Source of the DNA: Zygnema circumcarinatum
Lineage: Eukaryota > Streptophyta > Zygnematophyceae > Zygnematales > Zygnemataceae
Assembly: GCA_037447605.1 (NCBI GenBank)
Contig: CM074820.1
Coordinates: forward strand, 22,773 to 86,772
DNA: 64,000 nucleotides
Direction: 5' to 3'
How positions within the stretch are numbered: position 1 is the first letter of the stretch; each line of letters begins with the position of its first letter. Shown here piece after piece: positions 34,106 to 47,300 of this stretch. The notes below the pieces were generated by a model that was not told where the DNA came from, did no database searches, and saw only the letters and a program-made list of their open reading frames with translations. Both the position numbers and the translations under genes were made by a program.

Positions 34106-37100
34106 TCACTCGTCATAGGAGAAGTAGCGGTCGTGGTCCCTAATGTAGGCCACCAGAGCCTGCAAATGCATGGCATTGAGGGTACGATAAGGGATTCTCA
34201 CGCAGGCCCACTTGCCAGACAGACTACTTGAGAACTTGCAGGCTCTACAAATGAGCAGCAATAGATTATCCTACAGGCCCTACGAATTCAGGAGTTCTTA
34301 AAGCGAGCACCACCTCTTGCAGGCATGGAGGGGGCAGATGAGCGCACCTCGTAGGGGCGGTTGAGGAGCTCGTAGTAGTCGTGCACGCGGTCCAAGCACT
34401 GCTGCACGCTCACAACGCTGTTTGCACCAATGCTTGCGATCGTCTGTGACAAGCAGTCACAACGTAAGCTCGTGCTTTGACAAACAGCGATCGATTCAAG
34501 ATAAAGCTGCTTCATCTTCATGCAGGCCGCAGCCGCAATCCCGAGACAGTTTTCGACCATGGAGAGTGCGTCCGAGTTCTGGGGCACTTGGCTTTTGCGT
34601 GAGTGGTTTACCTGCTGCAACTGCCGCCGATTGCGCTGTACCTGCCGCACTCCCAAAGAGTTTATGGCCTTCACTTTAGCGAGACCCTGTGAGCGGACAA
34701 GCCAGATATCACCCGAGTCAGAATATGCCGATAGTGTTCAAAGATCGTTCCAGGGTACAAAACCATCAGACGGAACTAACAACAACAAACTAACAACTAA
34801 CAACTAACAACAACTAACTCAATTGAAGACAAAAAAGTCACACTTGTGCTGGTAGAAATTAGTGTTCAGCTCAATTTCAAGATGTTGCAGCTAGACAAAT
34901 ACACTCTTCGCTGTTGTATTGCCCATTAGCCGGTCCAACATCATTCAGCAATTCACCATTGTGCTGCTTCTAGCGGCGATAGAATCAAGTGCCCATGTGC
35001 GGCTTCACAGTGTCTAACTTTACAATCACACCAACTCCTCGTCGTATAAGTTTTGGATCAGGTTTCCGCGAATTCAAGAAACTTGCAAGGATTACATTCT
35101 GATAGCAGTCTTCAACGACAGCCTCAGATGTCTTGAGCTTTCCCAAAGGTGGATTTTCCGCGACTGTCTGCCCCCTGCCCTCACCTGAATGAGCCCCGTT
35201 GCCGCTAAACTGCAGACGCCTCCCAGCACATAGCAACGGCGAGCGGGGGGCAGGTAGGTGGCCAGCTCCTCGTCCATGCGGGAGAGCTGGCACAAACTCT
35301 CGTTGTGTGTCAGTACTAAAAATCAATGCAACACAGTAATTGCCCCCTTTGACAACACCCGCATTTTTTAACGCCGTTGTTCGTTCAAATGTTATAGCAG
35401 CAACACTTCAACCAACAGTGAAACAAATTTCGTTCAGCACATTCTGAATGTGCAAGGTTTTGCATGGCAGAGTCGAAATTGCTTTCACTCTGGCAAGGTG
35501 TAGTACCTGGCTCGTCAGGGACACAATGAACTCTTCCGGATCTTCCGCATCTGTCTCACATACGTACGACTTGCCTTCCATTGCCTGCCCCACTCCCCAG
35601 TACACGAAACCTTCCTCCCCTCTCAACCAAACTCCCAAGAAGAGCCGGCGAACCATGGTCATGCAACCAACCACTCATGAGCAGCCAGTAGCAGCAGCTC
35701 GTTGCCCCTCAACAACAGAGAGAGCAGAAGCATCGTCATCAGCTAGGCGAGTCGTCCCCTCCCCTATGCACTCGAGGCAGGAGGGAGAGCGCACCTGCAG
35801 GTGGAAGAGGCCCTGCAGCTGCAGCTCTAAACGCAGTGCACGCAGACACTCGTGCGCGAGAGAACGGCACCGCTCGGAGAGGCCCGCCAGGCCCGAACTC
35901 AGAGGGGGGGCTCCGCGGGGACGCCTAGGAGGGGGCGGCTTCGCTGCTGCCTTCTTCTTCCCCCCAGAGGAGAATTGAGCCTGCCCAAGTCTGCCCTCTC
36001 AAACGACACTCTTAGGACAGGGCTGTGAAGGCTGTAGTGTCTCTTCAAAAGTCTAGACTTCTTGGTTTCAGGGAATCAAAAGCTGTGGGCCGGGTGGCTT
36101 CAGAAAAGGAATGCACAATGGTCTGTAAACAAAGCAGGAAGAAGGAAGGAAGAGGACGCACAAGCCGATTGAGTCCGCCAAGTGATCCAAAGTGTCGCTT
36201 AAGGCTCCAAGAAGCAATAACTTCTGGCCGTCCAGGATGAGTTGCTCCTGCTCCCCCAATTCTTTCGGATGCCTTTCAGTAAAGAGAGGGAGAAAACCAG
36301 ATGTAGGACTTCAGCATTATGGCAACAGCCACAGATAACGTTCTAGCAAGAAAAACAAAAAAAAAAAAATCGTGTAAAAATGGACTTTAACATAGTTTGA
36401 GGAGGGCGGTCGCTGAGAAGTTGAATCATTCACCGCTTTAAGGGGCCGCAGCTGGGACAGTATTTGATGGACCTCTGTCTCGACTTCATACGCGTGGCTG
36501 TCAGGCACAGGGACCTCCTGCGCCTCCGCCATGTCTTCGAGGCTCGGCTCCATCTCTTCCAGCAGCACTGTTGCGGGCAGCTGCTTCATTAGATGTTCCA
36601 AATCGGCCCGGCCCACCAACCCGCTGCTTACGCTGCCCAGCACTGCCTGCATTCAATTCAAACCAATCGCAGCCCCGTTGTTTGAGACAGCTCGGCCGGT
36701 CTTATGTGCATTGGCGCCTCTGTAGGAAACCCTGGAGGATAAAAATGGCAGTTTCATGCACATTCGTCAAGTGCAGCAAACCAGCACGAGGCTGTGGAAG
36801 ACGGAGGGGTTGAGACCTCTGTGAATACAGCGCGGCAGCGCTCCAATGTGCGCTCCAATAGTGCGTGAATGAGGAGCACAAACTCCCCCGCGTAGACCGG
36901 CATGGCTTGTGCCCACAACAGCACCTGCAGGCCCGGACACACCGCTGCTTTGAGAGGTCAAAACCGCCTTAAACATGCTTCACAGTCCGCTTTCCTTTCA
37001 CTGAAATGGGGTTACAAACTACAAATGCCGCTGTGGAGGGGCACACTGATTTGGACAGGGTCTGGGACACACTGTCCAGTTCCACCAATACTGAGGAGCA

Positions 37101-40100
37101 GGGATTGAACACTCTCGCGATAGACAAAAGATACTAATTTCGCCGTGTTACGAGCAGGCAGGCAGCAGCGCACACCTCTCCCACGAGCTGCTCCACCGCC
37201 AGGGGGCCCTGCAGCACAGGCCGACCCTTCTCCAGGGTTGCCTCGTACACTCCATTTGCCTTCTTCCCTTTCGGCCGAAACGCTGCAGGGCCTGCCACCA
37301 GGCCGCTGCCGGCCAATCAGCAGCAGATAGACCAGCTTTATGCCTTTGCTTGCGGGGAAATGTTGATGGGGAAAACTGAACCTGACACGAGAAAAGTCGA
37401 CATCATGCCTTTGCAGTAATCAAGAAGGAGCAAGTGGAAGGAATGATTGTACTGTACTTGAAAGCGCTTCCGCAACTCTCGTACGATAGTCCACATGTAT
37501 GCCAGGGAGGAACTGGTCGCGCACAGTGCTGTCGATAAAGGGCTGCAGCCCCTGCCTCCTGAAGCCACGATATGCCATACCCGATCAGGTCATGTCAGAG
37601 CCCTGATCAGCACCCTGCTCTATCGCTGGTTGCTGAAATATATGCATCAGGATTCCATGTCCTATCGAGTCAAGACGTTCAGCAGGCTCCGAAGACAGAA
37701 AGCAAGTATGTGCTCCCCCAGCCACCCTGCCAGAACCCATTGTACCATCAATAACAACCTACCCGAGCTCGGCGTATTTGGGCGGCAAAACCTGGCAGAC
37801 TTTCTCCGTAAACTGCTCACCCCAGCCCCCCCAGCACTCCCATATGTCGGTTTCACTTCGAACTGTGCTGGGAGGTCAGGCTCAGACGTAAGCCCCCCCC
37901 CCCCCCCCACCCCCCCTGTCCCTCTGCAAATAGCTCTCCACCCCTTCCACGCTGCCCGTTGTTACCTGCAGGACCGGCCGGTAGCAGGCGGAGGTGAGGT
38001 AGATGCCGCGGTCCGTTAGCACGGCGGCGGTGCCGTAGCCCTCCTGTCCGAGCACGGCCCCGCGCCGCGGGCCGGAGGAGAGCATGCCGTCCACCCCGAG
38101 AGTGGCTGCCAGACTCTCGCCTGCTCCTGCACCCACACCGACCGACCGAAGAACGTAACGGAGTGGGAACTCTTGCAATGATTCATTCGGGCCCATGGCC
38201 AACAAGGAGCTGCACTCCTGAACAGAATTTAGGGTCTTGTGCATATGACTAGATAAAGAAAAAAGAGAAACCACTCAAGTCGCATGACCTGACTGCTGCA
38301 ATAGTTCACAGTGAGGCGCACCTGTCACAGAGTGCGCATGCTCCGAAAAACGGAAGCTGAATGTGAGCTCCGTTTCAGAACTGCAATAGCTCACACGGTA
38401 AGCCCGATTTCCTTGTTAGACCTATCTCTACTGCATAAAATCCTGGAAATGATACTGGACGTTGAGGCGGCTGTGCACTCTCACTGCATGGTCTCTGAAA
38501 GGGTCGGATGCGCATGTGAATGATAGAGAATGGAATGAAACAGAAAATACAAGCCACCTTGTGCCATTGGATATCCGCTGGTTGACGACACGCGTCGCAG
38601 CGCCCTCCCCCCCCGCAGTGCTGTCCGGCGCCGCGCGGAGGATGTCGCAGATGAGCTGCTGCAGCTCGCTCTGCGCTCCCTCCCGCAACACAGAACTGTC
38701 AGCCTCCACCAAGGAGATGGCCGTATGGCCCTTATGGAAACTGACTACATGATCTGCTGACGAAAACTCCGCAAATGGACCCAAGACCATGCTGACATGC
38801 TTCAAGTCCATCCTCGCCTTCGTTTCGTTGGTCAGAAACTGGTTGCCTCGTCGTCAGGCTTGACTTTTGCATCTCGGGATTAGTCAGTATTTTTGTGCAA
38901 AACCGGTTAAGTGAAGTGGATATGAGTTGATGTCGTCGGATGAATTGTGCAGAAAGCAAGCAGCCTATGTGGGCTTTGCAGTAAACCAACAAACAGGTCA
39001 AAAGGAGTACTACGCATGCAGAGGCAAAGAGAGACCCCATGAAGAACGAGGAGCACGTTCACTTAGGCGAGGCTATCGAGGAGCACTTGTCGGATCACTT
39101 CAGGCTGGCCCACAGTTTGATGGAAAGGGCGACTCAAACATAAGCATCACTGTCATAGGGGAGTCCGCGTAGCTACGAGAAACAGCAGGACTATCTGAAT
39201 GACAAAATGGAGTACGGAACCTACCTGTATGCAGGACCATGCAAAGGCCACGTTATAGCCCCCCGTGGCGGAACTCAGGACGCCATCTTGGCCGTGGTGG
39301 GAGCCTCCTCTCGTGTGAGAACCCGCAGGTGCCACCTTCTTCTCCATAAAATCGCTCACAGTCACATGGTTTTCTGCCAAGACAACAGTGCTACATGTGA
39401 CAAATTGGCTCAAGGTTCAGCAACGAGGTAAGGGAAGACACACTTCGTAGACTCGGATGATACACTAAACTCAAGGTCTCCCTGGTTGTATACAACAATG
39501 ACCCAGCCTTCTGTGCTTGATAGTAAAGCTCTGCCAGGAGCGAGTCCTTGGCTGCACCAAGCATTCCTTTCCAAACAAGAGCAGCACTGCTCAAGGGGTT
39601 TCCAAAAGACACAACAGGTGGGCCTGTCCATGCTCCGCGAACATCAACGTTGACAGCATTGGCCATTAACTTGCTTGAAGGCGAAACGCAAGGATAGGCC
39701 TTATCAAAAAGTCGAGTCTAAAGGCCGAAGGACAGCAAGAGACACACGCACGTTCAATCAGTCGAACATGATGCAGGACTGCAGCAGATGCAGCCCTGCA
39801 GGGAAGCAGGGGGCCCCTTTCACAGGGAGGGGAGATCACCTACCGAGCACTTCCAGCAGCACGTACATGACGGACTCCAGCAAATCGTGGGCCGCCACCT
39901 GTGCCGCGTGCATGGGGCTGGCCACTAGCGCTGCAGCGCCCTCCCGCATGGCGGCCCCCGCGGGGGGAGCGCGGGAGGACGGGCTGTCCGCATGGGAGAT
40001 GGCGGGGCCGGGACGGGCATTGCGGGAAATGGAGGGAGAGTAGGACATAGAGAGAGAGCGGGGAATGGCGGCAGATGCCGATCCTGCCTTGCTGCCGCTC

Positions 40101-43100
40101 TTCTCCATCAGGGGCCTGCATATATCGCAAACTTCGCTTCAGTGAAGCTTGTTCGTGAGATCATCGACAAGGAGTAGGTACTATGAATCTGGTCAACAGC
40201 ATTAGCGATCATGGCCTAGAAAGGTCGGGCAGTCCGATAGCATCATCTGAACTTATGGCAAACTCCCTATCAAAAAGAACATGCCACGCTCGTTTTGGCC
40301 TAAGCGAAGTGTGAACACGACTTTCTAGCTCTCTGGCCAAAACACCTCCGGCAAGGTGGGCCGTGGCGTGAATATGTCCGAACCTGGTAGCCTCCAGCAC
40401 AGTCACTTTCAACTTGATCTCAGCAATAATTCGCTCTCGAACAGCACTTCGCAACCTTTGGCTGCACAGTATAAACAAGCCCACCTTCCCAACGATAAAA
40501 CCAGCATGCTTTTCGTTCAAGAAATGAACTACTTGGTTCGCATGCTTTAAGAGCCTAGTATTGGCGATGAGAGCGATGAACCTATGACATACGGACTGCG
40601 AATTCACAAGATACAAATTTCCGTTCCAACTTACTTGAGAATAGATCCAGCAGCGGGAATTTTTCCCAGCATAGCCAGAATCTCCACAAGAGTTTGCAGA
40701 TACTTTACATGCTGAGGAGCATCACTTTTGGATATAGCCTCCTGTCAGTGAGCAAAAAAAAAAGGGGGCGCAAATATTGTCAAATATGCAATATTCCTTG
40801 TGGCTTAAGCATGTGGAAGAGGGCTAGATGAGAACATACTGTGAAGCTGTCGGGAGTTGTCTCGGCCAACCATGGAGGAAGCTGCTGTTGCACAAGCTTG
40901 CGAGCGATAAAATCAGGAATAAGCTCTTGGCGAGAGGATGATCCTGAGACTTCACTGCTAGGGGTTCCGGGCACTTCGTCCGCATCCCGCTCGTCCACTC
41001 CAGGATTGCTGCCCAACCTCCCCGCCATGAGAAAAGTCAGTTGAACCTTCCCTCCCATTGACTAATATTCACCTTAAAAAAAACTCCTTCCCTCCCTCCC
41101 GTTTCAGGCAGACGGGAGGGCCATAGCTTACCTGGTGTCAATGCTGAGAGCGCGCGCTTCAGAGGGGCTGCGCCGCATGCTTCGCGGCTTCATCCGCGCT
41201 GTCTTATCGGCCTTGGCCCCGCCCCCTCCGACCGGATGGCCCAGAGCTGTGGCAGCCGCCACCGGGGCAACAGCAATGGTTGAAATGTCATCGTCGGATT
41301 CGTTGCTCCAGCTATGATCCTTGATGCTGTTCAAGGCCACCCATGGAAGGTAAGTGCGACGGTTGTGTTCTGCATCATTTCATGCTCTACACGCGCCTGA
41401 AGCCCAAAATGCCTCATGTGAATCGCCGCAAGAAGTTTCACCTGTATGTCCCTTTGTTGTACAGGTGATGCTGCAAGTCATCCACCACTTTCGCAAACAA
41501 CTTCTGCCGCAGCGCAGTCAACTCATTGCGCACCTCCCGCAGCGCTCCAACCTGCCGGGCCAGTGTGAGCAATGGCACCAACCAGTCTGAGGATTCGTCC
41601 AGGAAACTAAAGCAAAGTGCCTCTTTGCAATGATTACTGTCTTTCCACGATGTTAGGAATGACATTACTGCTGTCGGAAGGACCATTTCTACCCTAAGCC
41701 AAACGACAGCATCAGCTCTGCTTGCCCGCAATGGACATTATCTCAGTAGTATCCTTCTGACCATGTAACGTTCTCAAATCATATCTGGCTGACACGTGTA
41801 CAAGGGGCCAAGCACTATGTGGAAACGCAAGATCGAAAACTGCTAACTACATAGCAACTGTCTCAGGCAATCTTCATAATCAGGCACACAGGTTGAAGGT
41901 GCGTAGAAAGTCCTTTATGGCCTACGGTGTCAGAGAAGTCAAGGAGCTGAAAGTCATACCCCTTGAATGCCTTCACGCTCTATAAGACCCATTGAATGTA
42001 GCAGTGTTTGCACGGCCGCATAGTACTTTCTTTCCTGGATCATCTTCTCCACTCGGACGGGCACCTGCAACCGAAACCTTCTTTCCTAAGTAAGCTTGGT
42101 TATTGCCACCCCAAAGTCGGCAATATCTTCAACGTAGGATATGACTATCTAGTATGTTTGATCGGCCTTGGACTGAGGTACAGCAACCAGGAAAGCGAAA
42201 GGGACCAAACAGAAAAAAATAGAAGAGTGTTGTAGAAAGGTGCAAGACCTTTGCAACATTGTCAATCTGGTCCAAGAGAGAGATTATATGGCGCAAAGTG
42301 ATGGATCGGTAAAACAGCTGTTGCAGCTGCTTGTGTCGGGTGCTCAGAAGATGGCGTGCCTCAGCCAGATTGGATTTCAGACCGCTCATCTGGGCAGCCG
42401 ATTCGCTGAACAGGCGGAGAATCTGCAAGCAGGTGCCATTCACCCACGTCTTGCTGCAACTTATTACTGCATACAGACCAAACTTATGTAGGTCCGATAC
42501 TAAGGGCTCCTTCATGTAGTGGCAACCAAGACCTCATTACCGCCACCCCTTTCTCTCCTAATCTGATAAAGAACACTCGTACTATTCCTCCAGTTTTCTA
42601 TCTTAACAAGTATTTGGCCCTAAATCAATGTGGCCTCTACTTCAAAATGTTAAGTGCTACAGTATAATTTCTCGTCAAAAGCCGTGTGTTCTTACACAGT
42701 TGGCAGTGACACAATTAAACACCGCTGTATCTTTCGTGTCCTTCATTCTTTTTATGATTCACGGCATTGCTCTGTTTGCAATGACAATCATGTGTGGTGC
42801 CGGCTTTTACTTCATTTACTTTGCTTTCGACCATCAGTTCAAGATGAACAGTCGGATTGAACAATACACAGCTCCTCCAGAAATCGTCGCCTCCTTGGCA
42901 CTACATTGCCAATCTTCCAATCTCCCAAAACTAAGTGGCACGCAGTAATGTATACCACTACACCAGAAAGTTTTGAATTCCCTTACGAACCTACAAAAAA
43001 TTCCTGACAACATTAGACATAGACCAAAAATTGACTGGCTTAATCTTTAAGTGTGGATGCCTCCATTGTCTCCTCTTTTACCCTTACATATCTGTAACAG

Positions 43101-43883
43101 AACTATTGCTGAGAATTCATTATTATCACCAAAATAATCAACACAAGTTTGTGGGTTGTTTGAATTTGTGGGCGGTGAATCACATGACTAGGTGACCAGA
43201 AAGTGTTGACTAGTGGCGACTAGGAGAAATTGAGGCTAAAACCGACGCTTTACTATCAAAGAATGCACCACGCAAAACAGCAGAAGAAACCGTGTTAAGC
43301 TTCTTGTAAAAGATATGCTGACGATAGTCCAGAGTCTGCCATTGTTATTGTGCTTTTCGTTTGCTTTTTCCTGACCAACTTAAACCATGTTTCACTCTCT
43401 TTCTTGCGCTGGATTATGCTACAGCATGCCTGGCCGGGACATAAGGAGGACAGGAAGTGGGGGCATGACGTGCCTCAGAATAGTTGTGGATAGCACGGTT
43501 AAAGCCGTTGTGGTAGCCGCGCACGACGTCGTCCACAAGCTCCTCAATGGCGTCGCGCCGCCTGCGCAGAGAGCGCAGGGCGCCCTGCGGATCTCGGGAC
43601 GTAAGCACCTCCACCACGTGGGGCAGCGAGTCGAAATGCGCCTCCTTCCACACGCTGTGCGTGCTCTCCAACTCATCTTCAATGTTCTGCAGGCCCCTCC
43701 AACAGCCCCGGTTCGACTCCAAGTTTGAGTGCTGCCAGCTGTTGGAGCCGCAGCAGGCGCGGGCAAGCAAGTAGGGAGGGGAGGACGCACGTTCCAGTTG
43801 ACTTCCACGGCGTCGGCCTCCGCCTGCTCCGGGCGCTGCACCCGCCCCAGTCCCGCCGAGGCCTGCAGGCGCCGCCTCTCCAT
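34106..43883 (-). CDS. SEC8: Exocyst complex component SEC8 (EXOC4)
   Basis: About 27 exons: 43883..43791, 43686..43474, 42422..42249, 42064..41960, 41551..41442, about 41360..41132, 41017..40840, 40741..40635, 40461..40384, 40115..39844, 39373..39336, 39172..39140, 38838..38558, 38380..38322, 38126..37966, 37812..37763, 37558..37458, 37291..37176, 36924..36817, 36646..36434, 36272..36162, 35990..35795, 35584..35507, 35286..35185, 34686..34612, 34443..34348 and 34159..34106; about 1,135 residues. SEC8 tethers secretory vesicles to the plasma membrane within the exocyst. Plant-like motifs: HFDSLPHVVEVLTS, NRAIHNYSE, STRHKQLQQLFYRSITLRHI, VGALREVRNEL, LPPWLAETTPDSF, ELQQLICDILRAAP, LEKGRPVLQGPLA, WAQAMPVYAGEF and LDRVHDYYELLNRPYE. 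The intron after 43474 needs a GC donor. The junctions 41442/41360 and 36434/36272 do not keep phase as drawn; a microexon or sequence error is likely at each. Exons near 39150 and 40115 are the least certain. Confidence 0.93.
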
Positions 43884-44356
43884 GCCGCCCTGCCTCTTCC
43901 TGCCTCCTACTGCCTCCTCCAGTCCTCCTCCCGCAGGCCCCCCCTGCTCCCACCTCCCTCCTTCCTCCCTCCCTCGTCCCTCCTCCCCCGCCCGCCCGCC
44001 TGCTTGCTCGCAAGCCGCGCGCGCCACTTCGATATGCGATACACGATATTGATACGGTACTGTGACAGAACGATACGATACTGAGCGTACCGGCGCTTGC
44101 AGTCTCGCCGGGGAGGGGAGGGGAGGGGAGGCGAGGGGAGGGGAGGCGAGGGGAGGGGAGGCGAGGGGAGGCGAGGGGAGGCGAGGGGAGGGGAGGGGAG
44201 GCGAGGGGAGGCGAGGGGAGGGGAGGCGAGGGGAGGGGAGGCGAGGGGAGGGGAGGGGAGGGGAGGCGAGGGGAGGCGAGGGAGGGAGGCGAGGGGAGGC
44301 GAGGGGAGGGGAGGGGAGGGGAGGCGAGGGGAGGGGAGGCCGCGGAGTGGCGGGCC
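43884..44356. promoter_or_regulatory. Putative bidirectional promoter SEC8 / TRM6
   Basis: 473 bp between divergent start codons. The SEC8-proximal part is CT-rich, followed by a short AT-rich segment with ATACGATA/GATACGGTAC motifs (44035-44085). The TRM6-proximal part is the GGGGA/GGCGA repeat. No TATA box is evident. Confidence 0.5.
44110..44340 (+). repeat. Pentameric G-rich repeat (GGGGA and GGCGA units)
   Basis: About 230 bp consists almost wholly of GGGGA and GGCGA pentamers in varying order, ending 17 bp before the TRM6 start codon. It is probably in the promoter or 5' UTR. The frames across it (RGGEGRG or SPPLPS polymers) are artefacts. Confidence 0.95.
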
Positions 44357-47300
44357 ATGGCGGAGCCTGCGCCTGCGACGGAGGCGCCTCCGCAGCTTGC
44401 TGCCGTTGTGCGCGCGGAGGGAGGCATATCGGAGGGCCTCTCCGTGCTGCTCGATGTCAATGGCGAGAAGCAATCCTTCGCAGTTGTCAAAAAGAATCAG
44501 TCAGTGAGCTCCTCCTTTCAAACTCCGGAAGCACAGCTCTCATTAAAAGTAGCCTGTTGCTCGTCTTTTGCCAGACGTGTCACATTAAATAGTACCTAAA
44601 ATGAATGTTATGGTTGCAGGAGAGTGAAGGTGAGCTCCGCCTTCTGCGCACTGGATCCTCTCATTGGTGTCCCTTTTGGTTCCGTGTTTGAAGTCCGCAA
44701 TGGCGCTCGTGGAGAGCAGCATCTTGTGCGACTGACCACGCCAAACACGAGTAAGTAAATTCGTGCAGATTTCCAAACCCTTTCTTTCGTTTGATTTTGG
44801 GCGTAGTGATAGCAAAGTTGACTCTCCAGCGGGGTTTCTTCTCGCAGAAATTGCAAACAATAGCGGGCATTTCGGTTGTGTTCTGAGGCAAGCTTGGCTC
44901 GTGTATGCAGGGGAAGGGCTCCCGGCAACGGACGAGGATGCTTTACAACGCAGTGAATCGGAGGGTCGCGACAATCGACAGCTGAATGATGACAACTCTG
45001 CTCAGGGTTTATCTGCTGATGAAATCGAGTCTATGAAGCGGTAAGAAACTCTCCGTCAATTGTCTCGAGCATTCGAGTCTCGAGCATGGATGAGGCTGAT
45101 CCGCAACTTGAAAATGTAAATACTGTCTGCTGTACATGTACATGTAAATGCACAATTTTTTTTTCGCATTCGAGTAGAGAATTCCGAAATATGTCAGGGA
45201 AGGCTAAATCAGTGTCGATGAGGTGACAATTAACCTTGGGTGTCGTAGGAGCTGTGAATCTTTAGACTTCACACATTTTTCATTCAGAATATGTTTATGC
45301 CTGGGAACTCGTTAAGTCTATATTGAGCATCGGTAATGATGCAGGCAAGGTGCCACAGGCGAAGAGATCATTAGAGCTCTTACGGAAAACAGTGCTACCT
45401 TTGCAAACAAGACAGCCTTCTCTCAGGTACTGAGCTTTTGGTCTCCTTGGTGAGATACCAAATTCCAGAGGTCGCTGCTATCGTACGTCTTAAGGGTGTC
45501 GATTGATCATATGATCGGTCACTGTCATGTTGCACTGAGTTTGTGGTTTTCTATAATATCGCTACAGGAGAAGTACATGCGCAAGAAGCAGAAAAAATAT
45601 GCTCCTAGAGTGATTGTCCGCCGACCTTCTGCTCGGAGGTGTGTATCTTTCCACCCTTTGGCTCCTTTTGCATCCATTCCTCACTGGCTTGCTGATAAAG
45701 AGTGATTGCAGTCGTTCTGAGTTACGAAGGTTCATTGGCCGTTAGAAGCCTTTTGATGACCCATTCTTTATCGTTTTTTTGTTCTTGCTTTCTGAACTTT
45801 AAAGTACAGCACGTATTATTTAGGCTTTGCATCTCCTCGCTTGCTGGCTTGCTGTTGTTTGCAATCCAAAACGAGATCTCAACTACTAGTTACGGGTCTG
45901 AACCGAGCGTAATGCTGAACTGGCACTTTCCTCCTTTCAGAACATTCGGAAATTCTTATGGTTGATCGCGTGGGGCGGAGTTGTTCTTGCCAGTGTGTGC
46001 GAGGCGTATTTTCTCAAGACGCCTATGAAGACAGGGTAAGCCTTTTTGCCGTAACTCATGTCAGATGTCCAAACCAAGTTCAACGTTCACTCAATGCCTC
46101 TGAAAACTCATCAGGCAGGGCTTCCTGTAGGATTCCTCCTTTGCGCCCTTACCCTAGCCAGCAATGTCCACAGTGTAGCTGTACAGGAATGGCTTACACG
46201 GCACACAGTTGAAATACAAGCTGATATAAATTGGTCGACAGTATTTAATGGCTCGTTAAACTGGTCAGTGGTCTTGCAGAGATAACATCTTTTGAAGACT
46301 TGGAGGCATATGCAGGTTTCTTCGTGTGGACTCCCTTGCCCTCCTGTTGAGCATGGCAAACGTAGGGGCAGGTGCGGACGTGCTGATACTCGATACTTGC
46401 GGAGGCCTTCCAACGGCTGCAGTTGCTGAGCGTGTAGGAGGTGCGCATCGTTCGCATTTTAGACAGACTTTAGGTGCTGATCGTCCGGTGTTGGGTGTCG
46501 ATATTGGTGCCTGGCATGCAGGTCATGGAAATCTTATTGAAACATGGCTCAGATACTCGCTCATTCATCTTTGAGCTTGTTGACATCTTGATAACCTTTG
46601 ATGGAGAGGAAGTTTATGCATGTGTAGGACATGGCACCATATGCAGTGCATATCGGGGGCAGCATCCACCTTCTATAGACATTCTCCGCCTGCTCAACCT
46701 GGACTCCGCATCAGCTGCTGCGTACGTTGCGCACTGTCTCACGTAGTTTTTACTCTGGCTTCCATCCGCATATGACAGGAGGTATGACTGATTCAAGGAG
46801 ACTCTAACTGTCAGTTCAGAGACGACTGGACACCTGTTACGCTGACTTGAGCGTGTGCTGGATATGGCCCCCTGCAGAGTTACACGAGCCTCTATTAGCG
46901 CTCTTGCAGCAGGTCGAGCTGCCGTACTGAGATCAGACGGCGGAGGGGACATTGGTCCGGCCGCGGGCGCGGCGGCGAGAGCAGAGCAGGCTGATGTGGC
47001 AGACTTGGGAGGTACGGGAGTGCGGCAGGGAAGCGGCAGAAACGCATGTAGAGAGCCACGTCAAGGCGAGGCAGGAGAGGTGGTGCAGGAAACGCAAGGG
47101 CTAGAGTTGAGAAGGGGAAACTTGGATGCTACTTTGAATGACGAAGTCACGCCTGTAGAGAAGCCTCCCTCAAAATTAGAAGGTGGACTAACAGCTATGG
47201 ACATAGATGCGGTAGGAGAGAATGGCAGTGGTACTGGAACTGAGCCAAAGCAGGCAGACCAGAGTCCGGGCAGGAGAAAGCGGCGTAATGTTGGAGAGGA

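Noticed and set aside
39033-39130. Short + strand acidic frame (KNEEHVHLGEAIEEHL) inside SEC8
   Set aside because: It lies in a SEC8 intron on the opposite strand, has no splice or family support, and is probably chance.
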